Below, piece by piece: positions 17,338 to 24,766 of a DNA stretch of 64,000 nt (within the stretch, counting starts at the first letter, position 1; each line of letters starts with the position of its first letter). Made by a program: the position numbers and the translations under genes. The notes under the pieces were generated by a model. It saw only the letters and a program-made list of their open reading frames with translations, was not told the DNA's origin and did no database searches. Origin of the DNA: Microbacterium sp. SD291 (lineage in GTDB: Bacteria; Actinomycetota; Actinomycetes; Actinomycetales; Microbacteriaceae); NCBI RefSeq assembly GCF_017355365.1, contig NZ_JADIJR010000019.1, positions 1-64,000 on the forward strand, written 5' to 3'.

Positions 17338-18621
17338 ATGGCACAGTCACTGATGCTGGACGCACTCGGCGCCGAGCGCCTCACCGCCCGCGACAAGGGC
17401 ATCCCCGAGCGCGCGATCGGCCTCACTGTCGACGAGTTCCTCGCCACCGGCCCTCGGCTCTCCGAGTTCTGGACGCCGCTGATCGTCCTCGACGACGCCG
17501 CGATGCGCGAGAACCTGGCCGTGATGGCGGAGTGGACGAGCTCGCGCGGGCTCAGCCTGATGCCCCACGGCAAGACGACCATGGCGCCTGCTCTGTGGCA
17601 GCGGCAGCTGGACGCCGGATGCCCCGGCATCACGCTCGCGACCATGGGGCAGGTCCGCACGGCCCGCACCTTCGGTCTCGCCGAGGTCATGCTCGCGAAC
17701 GCAGTGGTCGACGCCCGCTCGCTGCGCTGGCTCGCCGCCGAGCTCGCCGACCCGGAGTTCGGGTTCGTCTGCTGGGCCGACTCCGCCGACACCGTCGAGC
17801 GGATGCAGACTGCCCTCCGCGACACCGGCGTGCCCCGCCGCGTCGACGTGTGCGTCGAACTCGGCGCCCCCGGCGGCCGCACCGGCGCGCGTACCGCGGA
17901 GGAGGCGATCGAGATCGCCCGGCTGATCGCGGCATCCGACGTCCTGCGCCTCGCCGGTGTCGCCGGCTACGAGGGCGCCCTCGGTCATGACCGCTCGCCC
18001 GCCGCGCTCGCCGCGGTGAGGGGCTATCTCGAGCAGCAGCTCGTGGTGCACGAAGCCCTCGCCGAGCTCTACGACGACGAGGGCGACGTGTTCGTGACCG
18101 CCGGCGGCAGCGCGTACTTCGACCTCGTCGCCGAGGTGTACGCCGACGCCGTGCTCCGGGACGAGCGCACCAGGTGGACGCTGCGCTCCGGGGCGTACAT
18201 CGTGCACGACGACGGCTTCTACCGCGGCATCTCCCCGCTCGACGTGAACTTCGAGGGGGACCACACCGTCCTGCGCGCGGCCATGCACGGCCACGCCCGC
18301 GTCGTCTCGCACCCCGAGCCCGGCCTGGTGCTGCTCGACGGCGGCAAGCGCGACTTCCCCTTCGACGAGGGACTGCCCGAGCCGCAGGGCGTCGCGGCCG
18401 ACCTCGGCGGGACGCTCGCCCCGCTTCCCGGCGCCACGGTGTCGGCGATGAACGACCAGCACGCGTTCCTCCGGCCGGCAGAGGCCGAGGTGCACATGGG
18501 CGACGTCGTGCGTCTCGGGCTCTCGCACCCGTGCACGGCCTTCGACAAGTGGCACTTCCTGCCGGTCGTCGCCTCACGGGACGACGATCGGGTCGTCGAG
18601 CTCGTCCGGACGTTCTTCTAG
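17338..18621 (+). CDS. D-threonine aldolase/D-serine dehydratase-like PLP enzyme
   Basis: A 427-residue fold-type III PLP enzyme (alanine racemase-like barrel). The PLP lysine is in SLMPHGKTTMAP near residue 80, the phosphate-binding Gly-rich part is VTAGGSAYFD, and the C-terminal metal-binding His/Cys pair lies in LSHPCTAFDKWH, as in D-threonine aldolase and eukaryotic-type D-serine dehydratase. Such enzymes are often annotated amino acid deaminases. GGAGGAG precedes the ATG. Together with KDG kinase and KDPG aldolase it may belong to a D-amino acid or sugar-acid catabolic set producing pyruvate or glyceraldehyde; the substrate is not evident. Confidence 0.88.
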   Translation: MAQSLMLDALGAERLTARDKGIPERAIGLTVDEFLATGPRLSEFWTPLIVLDDAAMRENLAVMAEWTSSRGLSLMPHGKTTMAPALWQRQLDAGCPGITLATMGQVRTARTFGLAEVMLANAVVDARSLRWLAAELADPEFGFVCWADSADTVERMQTALRDTGVPRRVDVCVELGAPGGRTGARTAEEAIEIARLIAASDVLRLAGVAGYEGALGHDRSPAALAAVRGYLEQQLVVHEALAELYDDEGDVFVTAGGSAYFDLVAEVYADAVLRDERTRWTLRSGAYIVHDDGFYRGISPLDVNFEGDHTVLRAAMHGHARVVSHPEPGLVLLDGGKRDFPFDEGLPEPQGVAADLGGTLAPLPGATVSAMNDQHAFLRPAEAEVHMGDVVRLGLSHPCTAFDKWHFLPVVASRDDDRVVELVRTFF

Positions 18622-18630
18622 GCCGCCGCG

Positions 18631-19362
18631 ATGTCTCAGAGCGTGCGCAGAGCGGCCCTCATCCTCGATTCGATCGCGGCGCGGCCGAAGAGCGTGGCCG
18701 ACCTCGCCGTCGAGTTCGGGCTGCACCGCTCGACCATGTTCCGCGAGATGCAGACGCTCGAGGACGTCGGGTACGCGCGCCGGCGGGCCGACGGCAGCTA
18801 CGTGCTCGCCTTCCATCTCGTCTCGCTCGCGCAGATCGCCCTGGAGAACCTCGACCTGAGGCAGGCGGCATCCGCGCACGTCCGCGAGCTGCACGAGGTC
18901 GTCGGCAACACCCTGCACGTGGCCGCCCTGATCGACGACACCATCGTCTACGTCGACAAGGTCGAAGACCAGGGTGGCATGCGGATGTACTCGCGCATCG
19001 GGTCGCGCGTGCTCCCGAACTGCACTGGCGTCGGGAAGGCGATCCTCGCCGAGCTCGACGAGCATCGGCGGGACGCGGTGCTCGCGGGCGCCGACTGGAA
19101 GGCGCACACCACCCGGACGATCACCACGAGGGGCTCGCTGGATGTCGAACTCGACGCCATCTCGGCCCGCGGGTGGGCGGCGGACGACGCCGAGTTCGAG
19201 GACTTCGTGAACTGCGTCGCGGTGCCGATCCGCAGCCCCGTCGGCGTGCTCGGGGCGCTCTCCCTCACGGCGATCCGGATGGTCCACGGCGTCGACGAGC
19301 TCGCCCACCGGATCCCGCTGCTCCAGCGCACGGCGGCGCGCATCGCGCGGGACATCGGCTGA
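18631..19362 (+). CDS. IclR-family transcriptional regulator
   Basis: A 243-residue regulator: N-terminal winged HTH (RAALILDSIAARPKSVADLA, HRSTMFREMQTLEDVGYARR) and the C-terminal IclR effector domain (HVREL.EVVGNTLHVAALID, NCTGVGKAILAEL, GWAADDAEFEDFVNCVAVPI). The gene starts 9 bp after the D-threonine aldolase-like gene and is surely cotranscribed. It probably binds the palindrome at 17266-17293 and responds to a keto-acid or sugar-acid effector; that is inferred. Confidence 0.92.
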   Translation: MSQSVRRAALILDSIAARPKSVADLAVEFGLHRSTMFREMQTLEDVGYARRRADGSYVLAFHLVSLAQIALENLDLRQAASAHVRELHEVVGNTLHVAALIDDTIVYVDKVEDQGGMRMYSRIGSRVLPNCTGVGKAILAELDEHRRDAVLAGADWKAHTTRTITTRGSLDVELDAISARGWAADDAEFEDFVNCVAVPIRSPVGVLGALSLTAIRMVHGVDELAHRIPLLQRTAARIARDIG

Positions 19363-19385
19363 GTCCGGCGGGCGCGTAAGTTGGG

Positions 19386-20588
19386 GTGGTGCCCGAGTTC
19401 CCCTATGCGCGTCTCCGCCGCCGCCCCGATGTCGAGGCCGCCGACCTCCAGGCCCACGACGCCACGGATCTGCTGCTCGTCGAGCGGGGTCTCGCGCTCG
19501 CCGCGGAGCACGGCATCGCCGGCGCGGAGACCGCGGTCATCGGAGACGAGTACGGCGCGATCACGCTCGCGCTGACGGATGCCGGGCTCGTCGGCATCCG
19601 CGTTCATCAGGACCTCGCGACGGGGCGCCGCGCGCTGGCGCTCAATGCGCAAGACCTCGGCCTGGCCGGCTTCTCGTCGCACGAGCTCGACCCTGCTCTA
19701 CTGTCCGGTGCACGGCTCGTGCTGCTGCAGCTGCCGAAGGCGCTCGCCGAGCTCGAGGAGATCGCGGATGCCGTGGCACGCTGGGCGGCGCCGGATGCCG
19801 TGCTCGTCGCCGGCGGCCGCGTGAAGCACATGACCCTCGCGCAGAACGAGGTGCTCGGCCGCAGCTTCGCCAGGGTGCAGGCGCAGCGGGCGGAGCGGAA
19901 GTCGCGGCTCATCGTCGCGACCGAGCCGCTTCCGATGCCCGCAGACCCGCCGTATCCGGTGACGGCGCGGCACGGCGGGCTCACGCTCGTCGCGCACGGC
20001 GGGGCGTTCGCCGGCGCACGCCTCGACATCGGCACCCGCGTGCTGCTCGAGGTGCTCGCCGACCGCGCGCCACAACTCCGGAGATCCGTCGCCGATTCCG
20101 CCGGATCTGCCCGGAACGGGGCCGAGCCGGGCCGTTCTTCCGGAGTTGTGAACGGCACGGTCATCGACCTCGGCTGCGGCACCGGCGCTCTCGCCGTCTC
20201 CTACGCGCTCGCCCACCCCGATGCCCGCGTGATCGCGACCGACCGCTCGGCCGCCGCCGCGGCATCCGCCCGGGAGACGGTCGCCGCGAACGGGGTGGCG
20301 GGGCAGGTCACCGTGATGCACGACGACGCGGGTTCCGAGCTGCCGGATGCGAGCGCCGATGTCGTGCTGCTGAACCCGCCGTTCCACCTCGGCAGCAGCG
20401 TGCACACCGGAGCCGCGACCCGGCTGTTCGAGGCGGCGGCGCGGCTGCTCCGCCCGGGCGCAGAGCTCTGGACCGTGTACAACTCGTCGCTCGGATACCG
20501 GGCCGAGCTGACCAGGATCGTCGGCGCCACCGAGCAGGTCCACCGCACCCCGAAGTTCACGGTGACGCGCAGCATCCGCCGTGGCTGA
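19386..20588 (+). CDS. Class I methyltransferase, RsmC/RlmG-like (small-domain rRNA guanine-N2 type), with repeat insert
   Basis: A 400-residue SAM-dependent methyltransferase with a duplicated, catalytically silent N-terminal half (YPVTARHGGL linker near residue 190) and a catalytic C-terminal half bearing motif I VIDLGCGTGALAVSYAL and motif IV LLNPPFH, the NPPFH typical of RsmC and RlmG, which modify rRNA guanines at N2. Between the two lies an 80 bp family-A hairpin repeat (20071-20150), translated in frame as about 27 residues (QLRRSVADSAGSARNGAEPG and on) that would form an unstructured linker. GTG starts at 19386 and 19389 are both possible. Confidence 0.85.
   Translation: MVPEFPYARLRRRPDVEAADLQAHDATDLLLVERGLALAAEHGIAGAETAVIGDEYGAITLALTDAGLVGIRVHQDLATGRRALALNAQDLGLAGFSSHELDPALLSGARLVLLQLPKALAELEEIADAVARWAAPDAVLVAGGRVKHMTLAQNEVLGRSFARVQAQRAERKSRLIVATEPLPMPADPPYPVTARHGGLTLVAHGGAFAGARLDIGTRVLLEVLADRAPQLRRSVADSAGSARNGAEPGRSSGVVNGTVIDLGCGTGALAVSYALAHPDARVIATDRSAAAAASARETVAANGVAGQVTVMHDDAGSELPDASADVVLLNPPFHLGSSVHTGAATRLFEAAARLLRPGAELWTVYNSSLGYRAELTRIVGATEQVHRTPKFTVTRSIRRG
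20071..20150. repeat. Family-A hairpin repeat inside a coding gene
   Basis: Exactly 80 bp, with perfect 12 bp inverted ends CACAACTCCGGA and TCCGGAGTTGTG. In reverse-complement orientation the interior lines up with 1-60 and 29961-30040 (GATCT just inside the right arm). It interrupts the methyltransferase gene between its two domains without a stop codon. Confidence 0.8.
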
Positions 20589-20770
20589 AACCCGCCAATC
20601 CCCCGGTCAGGCGCCGAAACCGAACGCCCTTCGGGATAACGGATTTGCCCCTGATCGGCCATTTCGTTACGTTGGTTGATGGGCCTGACGGCCCAAGACC
20701 AGTCCGCGGACACGTCCTTCTTTCGATGAGCTGAGCTGCGAAGAGGCGTGCACGTACGGTCGATGTTCTT

Positions 20771-20889
20771 GCGGCGGATCCGAAATCCGCCGCCCGCGCC
20801 GCCACAGCACGCTCTCGAAACGGCCTCGTGAACATCACCCGGGCGTAACCGAAGCGGGCTCGCCCACAAAGGCGAGCCGCGGGGGAAAC
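20771..20889 (+). promoter_or_regulatory. Structured leader of proVWX
   Basis: The 301 bp between the methyltransferase gene and proV contains no gene. It holds the hairpin GCGGCGGAT-CCGAA-ATCCGCCGC (20771-20793), a smaller GGGCC..GGCCC stem near 20685, and a final hairpin GGCTCGCC-CACAAA-GGCGAGCC that ends about ten bases before the GTG start, leaving GGGGGAAAC as ribosome site. The last stem is well placed to modulate translation or transcription of the osmoprotectant genes. I could not match it to a known riboswitch class. Confidence 0.45.
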
Positions 20890-22212
20890 GTGTCCGAAAT
20901 CGCACTTGAAGCGCGCCATCTGTACAAGGTGTTCGGGAGGAATCCGAACCAGGCCGTCCGCCGGCTGAAGGCAGGCGAGAGCCGCACCGACGTGACCGAA
21001 GCCGGAACCGCCGCCGTCATCGACGCGGGGTTCACCGTCAACCGGGGCGAGATCTTCGTCATCATGGGGCTGTCCGGCTCCGGCAAGTCCACCATCATCC
21101 GCATGCTCAACGGCCTCCACGAGGCGACCGACGGCTCCGTGATCATCGCGGGCGACCAGATCACCGGCATCCCCGCGTCGCGTCTGCGGGAGATCCGCCG
21201 CGACCGCATCTCGATGGTGTTCCAGCACTTCGCGCTGCTGCCGCACCGCACGGTCGCCGCGAACGTCGCCTACCCGCTCGAGCTCAAGGGCACGCCGAAG
21301 GCCGAGCGCCTGGCGAAGGCCGAGGAGATCCTGTCTCTCGTCGGGCTCGACGGGCAGGGCGACAAGCTCCCGTCCGAGCTCTCCGGCGGCATGCAGCAGC
21401 GCGTCGGCATCGCCCGTGCGCTCGCCGCCGACACCGACATCCTGCTGATGGACGAGGCGTTCAGCGCCCTCGACCCGCTGATCCGCCGCGAGATGCAGGA
21501 GCAGCTGCTCGAGCTGCAGCAGAAGCTGCAGAAGACGATCGTGTTCATCACGCACGACCTCAACGAGGCGATGTTCCTCGGCGACCGCATCGCGGTGATG
21601 CGCGACGGCCGCATCGTGCAGATCGGCACCCCGGAGGACATCCTCACCGACCCCGCGAACGACTACGTGGAGCAGTTCGTGCAGGACGTCGACCGCGCCC
21701 GCGTGCTCACCGCCGCGAACGTGATGGAGCGCCCCCGCCCGGTGGTCGCCGACACCGCCGGTCCCCGCACGGCGCTGCGCCAGATGCGCGACGCGTACAT
21801 GTCGGCCACCTATGTCGTCGGCCGCGACCGGCAGCTGGTCGGCATCGTCACCGACCGGGATGCCGTGAAGCTGGTGCGCAAGGGCGAGACGACGCTCGCG
21901 TCGATCCTGAAGCCCGTGCCGCAGGCCGTGAACGAGGACGAGGTGCTGATGAACCTGTTCATCCCGTCGGTCGAGTCGCCGGTGCCGCTCGCGGTGACGG
22001 ATGCCGCGGGGCGCCTGGTCGGCGTGATCCCCCGGGTCACGCTGCTCGCAGCGCTCGGCCCCGGCCCCGGTGCGACCGGCGAGCTCACGCTGCCGCTCCT
22101 GCCGATGCCGCAGGCCGAGATCGACGCGGTGCTCGACGACGGCTGGACCGCAGATCCGGTGGCGGTCGCAGGCACCCCGGTCGCAGAGGCGACCCCCGAG
22201 GAGGTGCGCTGA
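20890..22212 (+). CDS. proV: Glycine betaine/proline ABC transporter ATP-binding protein
   Basis: A 440-residue ATPase of the ProV/OpuAA type, larger than the first system's ATPase because it has the C-terminal CBS region (about residues 277-395: VMERPRPVV, YVVGRDRQLVGIVTDRDAVKL, PVPLAVTDAAGRLVGVIPR). Walker A is GLSGSGKST near residue 60, signature LSGGMQQR, Walker B ILLMDEAFSALDP with the DEA typical of ProV, switch histidine FITHDLNEA. The CBS pair senses ionic strength in relatives. GTG start; the stop overlaps proW by one base (TGATG). Confidence 0.95.
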   Translation: MSEIALEARHLYKVFGRNPNQAVRRLKAGESRTDVTEAGTAAVIDAGFTVNRGEIFVIMGLSGSGKSTIIRMLNGLHEATDGSVIIAGDQITGIPASRLREIRRDRISMVFQHFALLPHRTVAANVAYPLELKGTPKAERLAKAEEILSLVGLDGQGDKLPSELSGGMQQRVGIARALAADTDILLMDEAFSALDPLIRREMQEQLLELQQKLQKTIVFITHDLNEAMFLGDRIAVMRDGRIVQIGTPEDILTDPANDYVEQFVQDVDRARVLTAANVMERPRPVVADTAGPRTALRQMRDAYMSATYVVGRDRQLVGIVTDRDAVKLVRKGETTLASILKPVPQAVNEDEVLMNLFIPSVESPVPLAVTDAAGRLVGVIPRVTLLAALGPGPGATGELTLPLLPMPQAEIDAVLDDGWTADPVAVAGTPVAEATPEEVR

Positions 22213-23168
22213 TGGATGGCTTCCGCATCCCGCTCGGCACCTGGGTCGAGGGTGGCGTCGCCTGGGTCAAGGACAACCTGGAGGGACTGCTCGACGTCAT
22301 CTCCCTCATCGTCAGCGTGCTGGTCGAGGGACTCACCCGGCTGCTGCTGACGCCGCACTTCGCGGTCGTGATCGTGATCGCCGCCGCGATCGCCTGGCTC
22401 GTGCGGTCGTGGCAGCTCGCCGCTGGGACAGTCGTCTCACTCGGCCTGATCGTCGCGATGGGCCTCTGGGTCCCCGCGATGCAGACGCTCGCGCTGGTGC
22501 TCGTCGCCGCGGTCATCGCCCTGCTCATCGCGATCCCGCTCGGGATCTGGTCGGCGGGCAACACCACGGTGCGGGCGGTCCTGAAGCCGGTGCTCGACTT
22601 CATGCAGACCATGCCGGCCTTCGTGTACCTGATCCCCGCGATCGTGTTCTTCAGCATCGGCGTGGTCCCCGGCCTCGTCGCCACGGTGATCTTCTCGCTG
22701 CCGCCCGGCGTGCGACTGACCGAACTCGGCATCCGCGGAGTCGACTCCGAGACCGTCGAGGCAGGACACGCGTTCGGCGCGAAGCCGGGGCAGATCCTGC
22801 GCGGCATCCAGCTTCCGCTCGCGATGCCGACCATCATGGCCGGCGTCAACCAGGTCATCATGCTCGCGCTGTCGATGGCGGTCATCGCCGGGATGGCGGG
22901 CGCGGACGGCCTCGGCAAGATGGTGGTCGAGGCGATCTCGACCGTGAACATCGCCAAGGGCGTCGAGGCGGGGCTCGGCGTCGTGCTGATCGCGGTCTTC
23001 CTCGATCGCGTCACTGCTGCCCTCGGCGCGCCGGGCCAGAACCGGTCGTCGCTCATCGGGATGCTGTCACGCCGGCGCTCCGAACAGCGCAGGGCGTCTC
23101 TCGCCGCGGATGCCGAAGCGACGGCCGAGCCGGCCGCACCGGCCGACCGCGAGCTGATCCGCGCCTGA
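22212..23168 (+). CDS. proW: Glycine betaine/proline ABC transporter permease
   Basis: A 318-residue permease with a hydrophilic N-terminal stretch, about seven helices, and the EAA loop DSETVEAGHAFGAKPGQILRGIQLP. FMQTMPAFVYLIPAIVFFSIG is characteristic of the ProW/OpuAB family. A charged C-terminal tail of around 40 residues follows. Unlike the first system there is only one permease gene, so it acts as a homodimer. Confidence 0.95.
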   Translation: MDGFRIPLGTWVEGGVAWVKDNLEGLLDVISLIVSVLVEGLTRLLLTPHFAVVIVIAAAIAWLVRSWQLAAGTVVSLGLIVAMGLWVPAMQTLALVLVAAVIALLIAIPLGIWSAGNTTVRAVLKPVLDFMQTMPAFVYLIPAIVFFSIGVVPGLVATVIFSLPPGVRLTELGIRGVDSETVEAGHAFGAKPGQILRGIQLPLAMPTIMAGVNQVIMLALSMAVIAGMAGADGLGKMVVEAISTVNIAKGVEAGLGVVLIAVFLDRVTAALGAPGQNRSSLIGMLSRRRSEQRRASLAADAEATAEPAAPADRELIRA

Positions 23169-23232
23169 ACCGCGCCTGAACGCCCAGTACGCAACGCAGA
23201 ACACACACATACGGAACTCAGGAGATACGAAC

Positions 23233-24153
23233 ATGAAGAAGAACATCGCGACCATCGTGGCCATCGGAGCCGCGGCATCCCTCACTCTCGCCGGCTGCAG
23301 CGGCGACGGAATGGGCGGAACCGGCGGAACCGGCGGCGGCAGCGGCGCCAGCGGTGCCGGAGACAAGGGCACCATCACGCTCGGGTTCCTGCCGTCGTGG
23401 ACCGACGGCCTGAGCACCGCCTACCTGCTCGAGGACCAGCTCGAGAAGCTCGGCTACGACGTCGAGATGAAGACGCTCACCGAGGCGGGCCCGCTGTACA
23501 CCGGTCTCGCCCAGGGCGACGTCGACATCTACCCGTCGGCCTGGCCCGAGCTCACGCACGCCGAGTACATGGAGACCTACGGCGAGGACATCGAGGATCT
23601 CGGCGCGTACTACGACAACGCCAAGCTCACGATCGCCGTGCCCGAGTACAGCGAGCTCGACTCGATCGATGACCTCGCAGGTGCCGGAGCGACCTTCGAC
23701 GGCAAGATCATCGGCATCGAGCCCGGTGCGGGCCTGACCTCGCAGACGCAGAAGATGATGCCCGAGTACGGGCTCGAGGGCGAGTACGAGCTGGTCACCT
23801 CGTCGACCGCGGCCATGCTCACCGAGCTGAAGGCGGCGACCGAGAAGCAGGAGGACATCGTCGTGACGCTGTGGCGTCCGTTCTGGGCCAACGACGCGTT
23901 CCCGCTGAAGGATCTCGAAGACCCGAAGGGCGCGATGGGCGAGGCCGAGGGCCTGCACTTCCTGGGCACCAAGGGCTTCGCGGAGGAGTACCCCGAGGCC
24001 GCGGCGCTGATCGAGCAGATCAAGCTGGACGACGAGCAGTACGGCGCGCTCGAGGACCTGGTCGTCAACGAGTACGGCGAGGGCAAGGAAGCGGATGCCG
24101 TGGACGCCTGGCTCGAGGAGCACGGCGACCAGTTCGACTGGGTCGTCAGCTGA
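23233..24153 (+). CDS. proX: Glycine betaine-binding lipoprotein
   Basis: A 306-residue lipoprotein with lipobox LAGC (Cys22), a Gly-rich linker (GMGGTGGTGGGSGASGAG) and an OpuAC domain. Features: ITLGFLPSWTDGLSTAYLLEDQLEKLGYDVE, GPLYTGLAQGDVDIYPSAWPELTH, and the aromatic-box motif LWRPFWANDAFPLKDLEDP, where conserved tryptophans coordinate the quaternary ammonium group in ProX/OpuAC. It completes the proVWX operon, 64 bp after proW, with AGGAGAT before the start. Confidence 0.95.
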   Translation: MKKNIATIVAIGAAASLTLAGCSGDGMGGTGGTGGGSGASGAGDKGTITLGFLPSWTDGLSTAYLLEDQLEKLGYDVEMKTLTEAGPLYTGLAQGDVDIYPSAWPELTHAEYMETYGEDIEDLGAYYDNAKLTIAVPEYSELDSIDDLAGAGATFDGKIIGIEPGAGLTSQTQKMMPEYGLEGEYELVTSSTAAMLTELKAATEKQEDIVVTLWRPFWANDAFPLKDLEDPKGAMGEAEGLHFLGTKGFAEEYPEAAALIEQIKLDDEQYGALEDLVVNEYGEGKEADAVDAWLEEHGDQFDWVVS

Positions 24154-24248
24154 GATCACCGCGCCTCGCCGATCGTCTTTGGCCATGATGGAGTGGGTCG
24201 AGATCGACTGACTGTTCGTCGCTGTCGTCAGCAGAAGGGAAAGAGAGC

Positions 24249-24632
24249 ATGCCGAAGACCGGTTTCCACGCGGAGGGCGCACCCTCACCCGCAGGCCCGT
24301 ACAGCCACGGGGTCGTCGCGAACGGATTCCTGTACACGGCCGGTTTCGGACCGCAGGATGCCGCGAACGGCAACGCGATCTCGGATGACGTCGCGGAGCA
24401 GACCCGTCAGGTGCTCCGCAACATCCAGAAGGTGCTCGCGGTTCACGGGCTCACGATGGATGACGTCGTGAAGTCGACCGTGCACCTGCAGGACCTCGCC
24501 GACTTCGAGGAGTTCAACAGGGCCTACGAGGAGTTCTTCACCGCGCCGTATCCCGTGCGCACGACCGTGGGCTCGCAGCTGGCGAGCATCCTGGTGGAGA
24601 TCGACGTGGTCGCCGCCCTCCCGCAGGCCTGA
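24249..24632 (+). CDS. RidA family protein (enamine/imine deaminase)
   Basis: A 127-residue YjgF/YER057c/UK114 protein that hydrolyses reactive enamines from PLP enzymes to keto acids and ammonia. Motifs: GPYSHGVVANGFLYTAGFGPQD, the conserved Arg within YPVRTTVGSQLA, and ILVEIDVVAALP. The catalytic Arg (usually in R-T/S-V context) is present. GGGAAAGAG precedes the ATG. Not obviously linked to the proVWX genes except by strand. Confidence 0.92.
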   Translation: MPKTGFHAEGAPSPAGPYSHGVVANGFLYTAGFGPQDAANGNAISDDVAEQTRQVLRNIQKVLAVHGLTMDDVVKSTVHLQDLADFEEFNRAYEEFFTAPYPVRTTVGSQLASILVEIDVVAALPQA

Positions 24633-24653
24633 CCCGAGCAGCGCTCCGCAACG

Positions 24654-24720
24654 GCCCGCGAGACTTCACGAATGTCACGTTTTCCCCGGGGGAACGAGAC
24701 ATTCGTGAAGTCTCGCGGGC
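24654..24720. repeat. 67 bp hairpin element with 23 bp perfect arms
   Basis: GCCCGCGAGACTTCACGAAT (start of the arm) at 24654-24676 is repeated exactly inverted at 24698-24720. The 21 bp interior, ACGTTTTCCCCGGGGGAACG plus one base, forms a second small stem around CCCCGGGG. It lies between ridA and the next gene; too long and with too large a loop for a simple terminator. Confidence 0.75.
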
Positions 24721-24766
24721 TGGGGGCGCAAGCCCCATGCGGCGTCGAAGCCCACCGGCGTAGCCT

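Noticed and set aside
20589..20889. c-di-AMP (ydaO/yuaA) or glycine riboswitch before proV
   Set aside because: The characteristic conserved blocks were not found; only simple hairpins could be shown.
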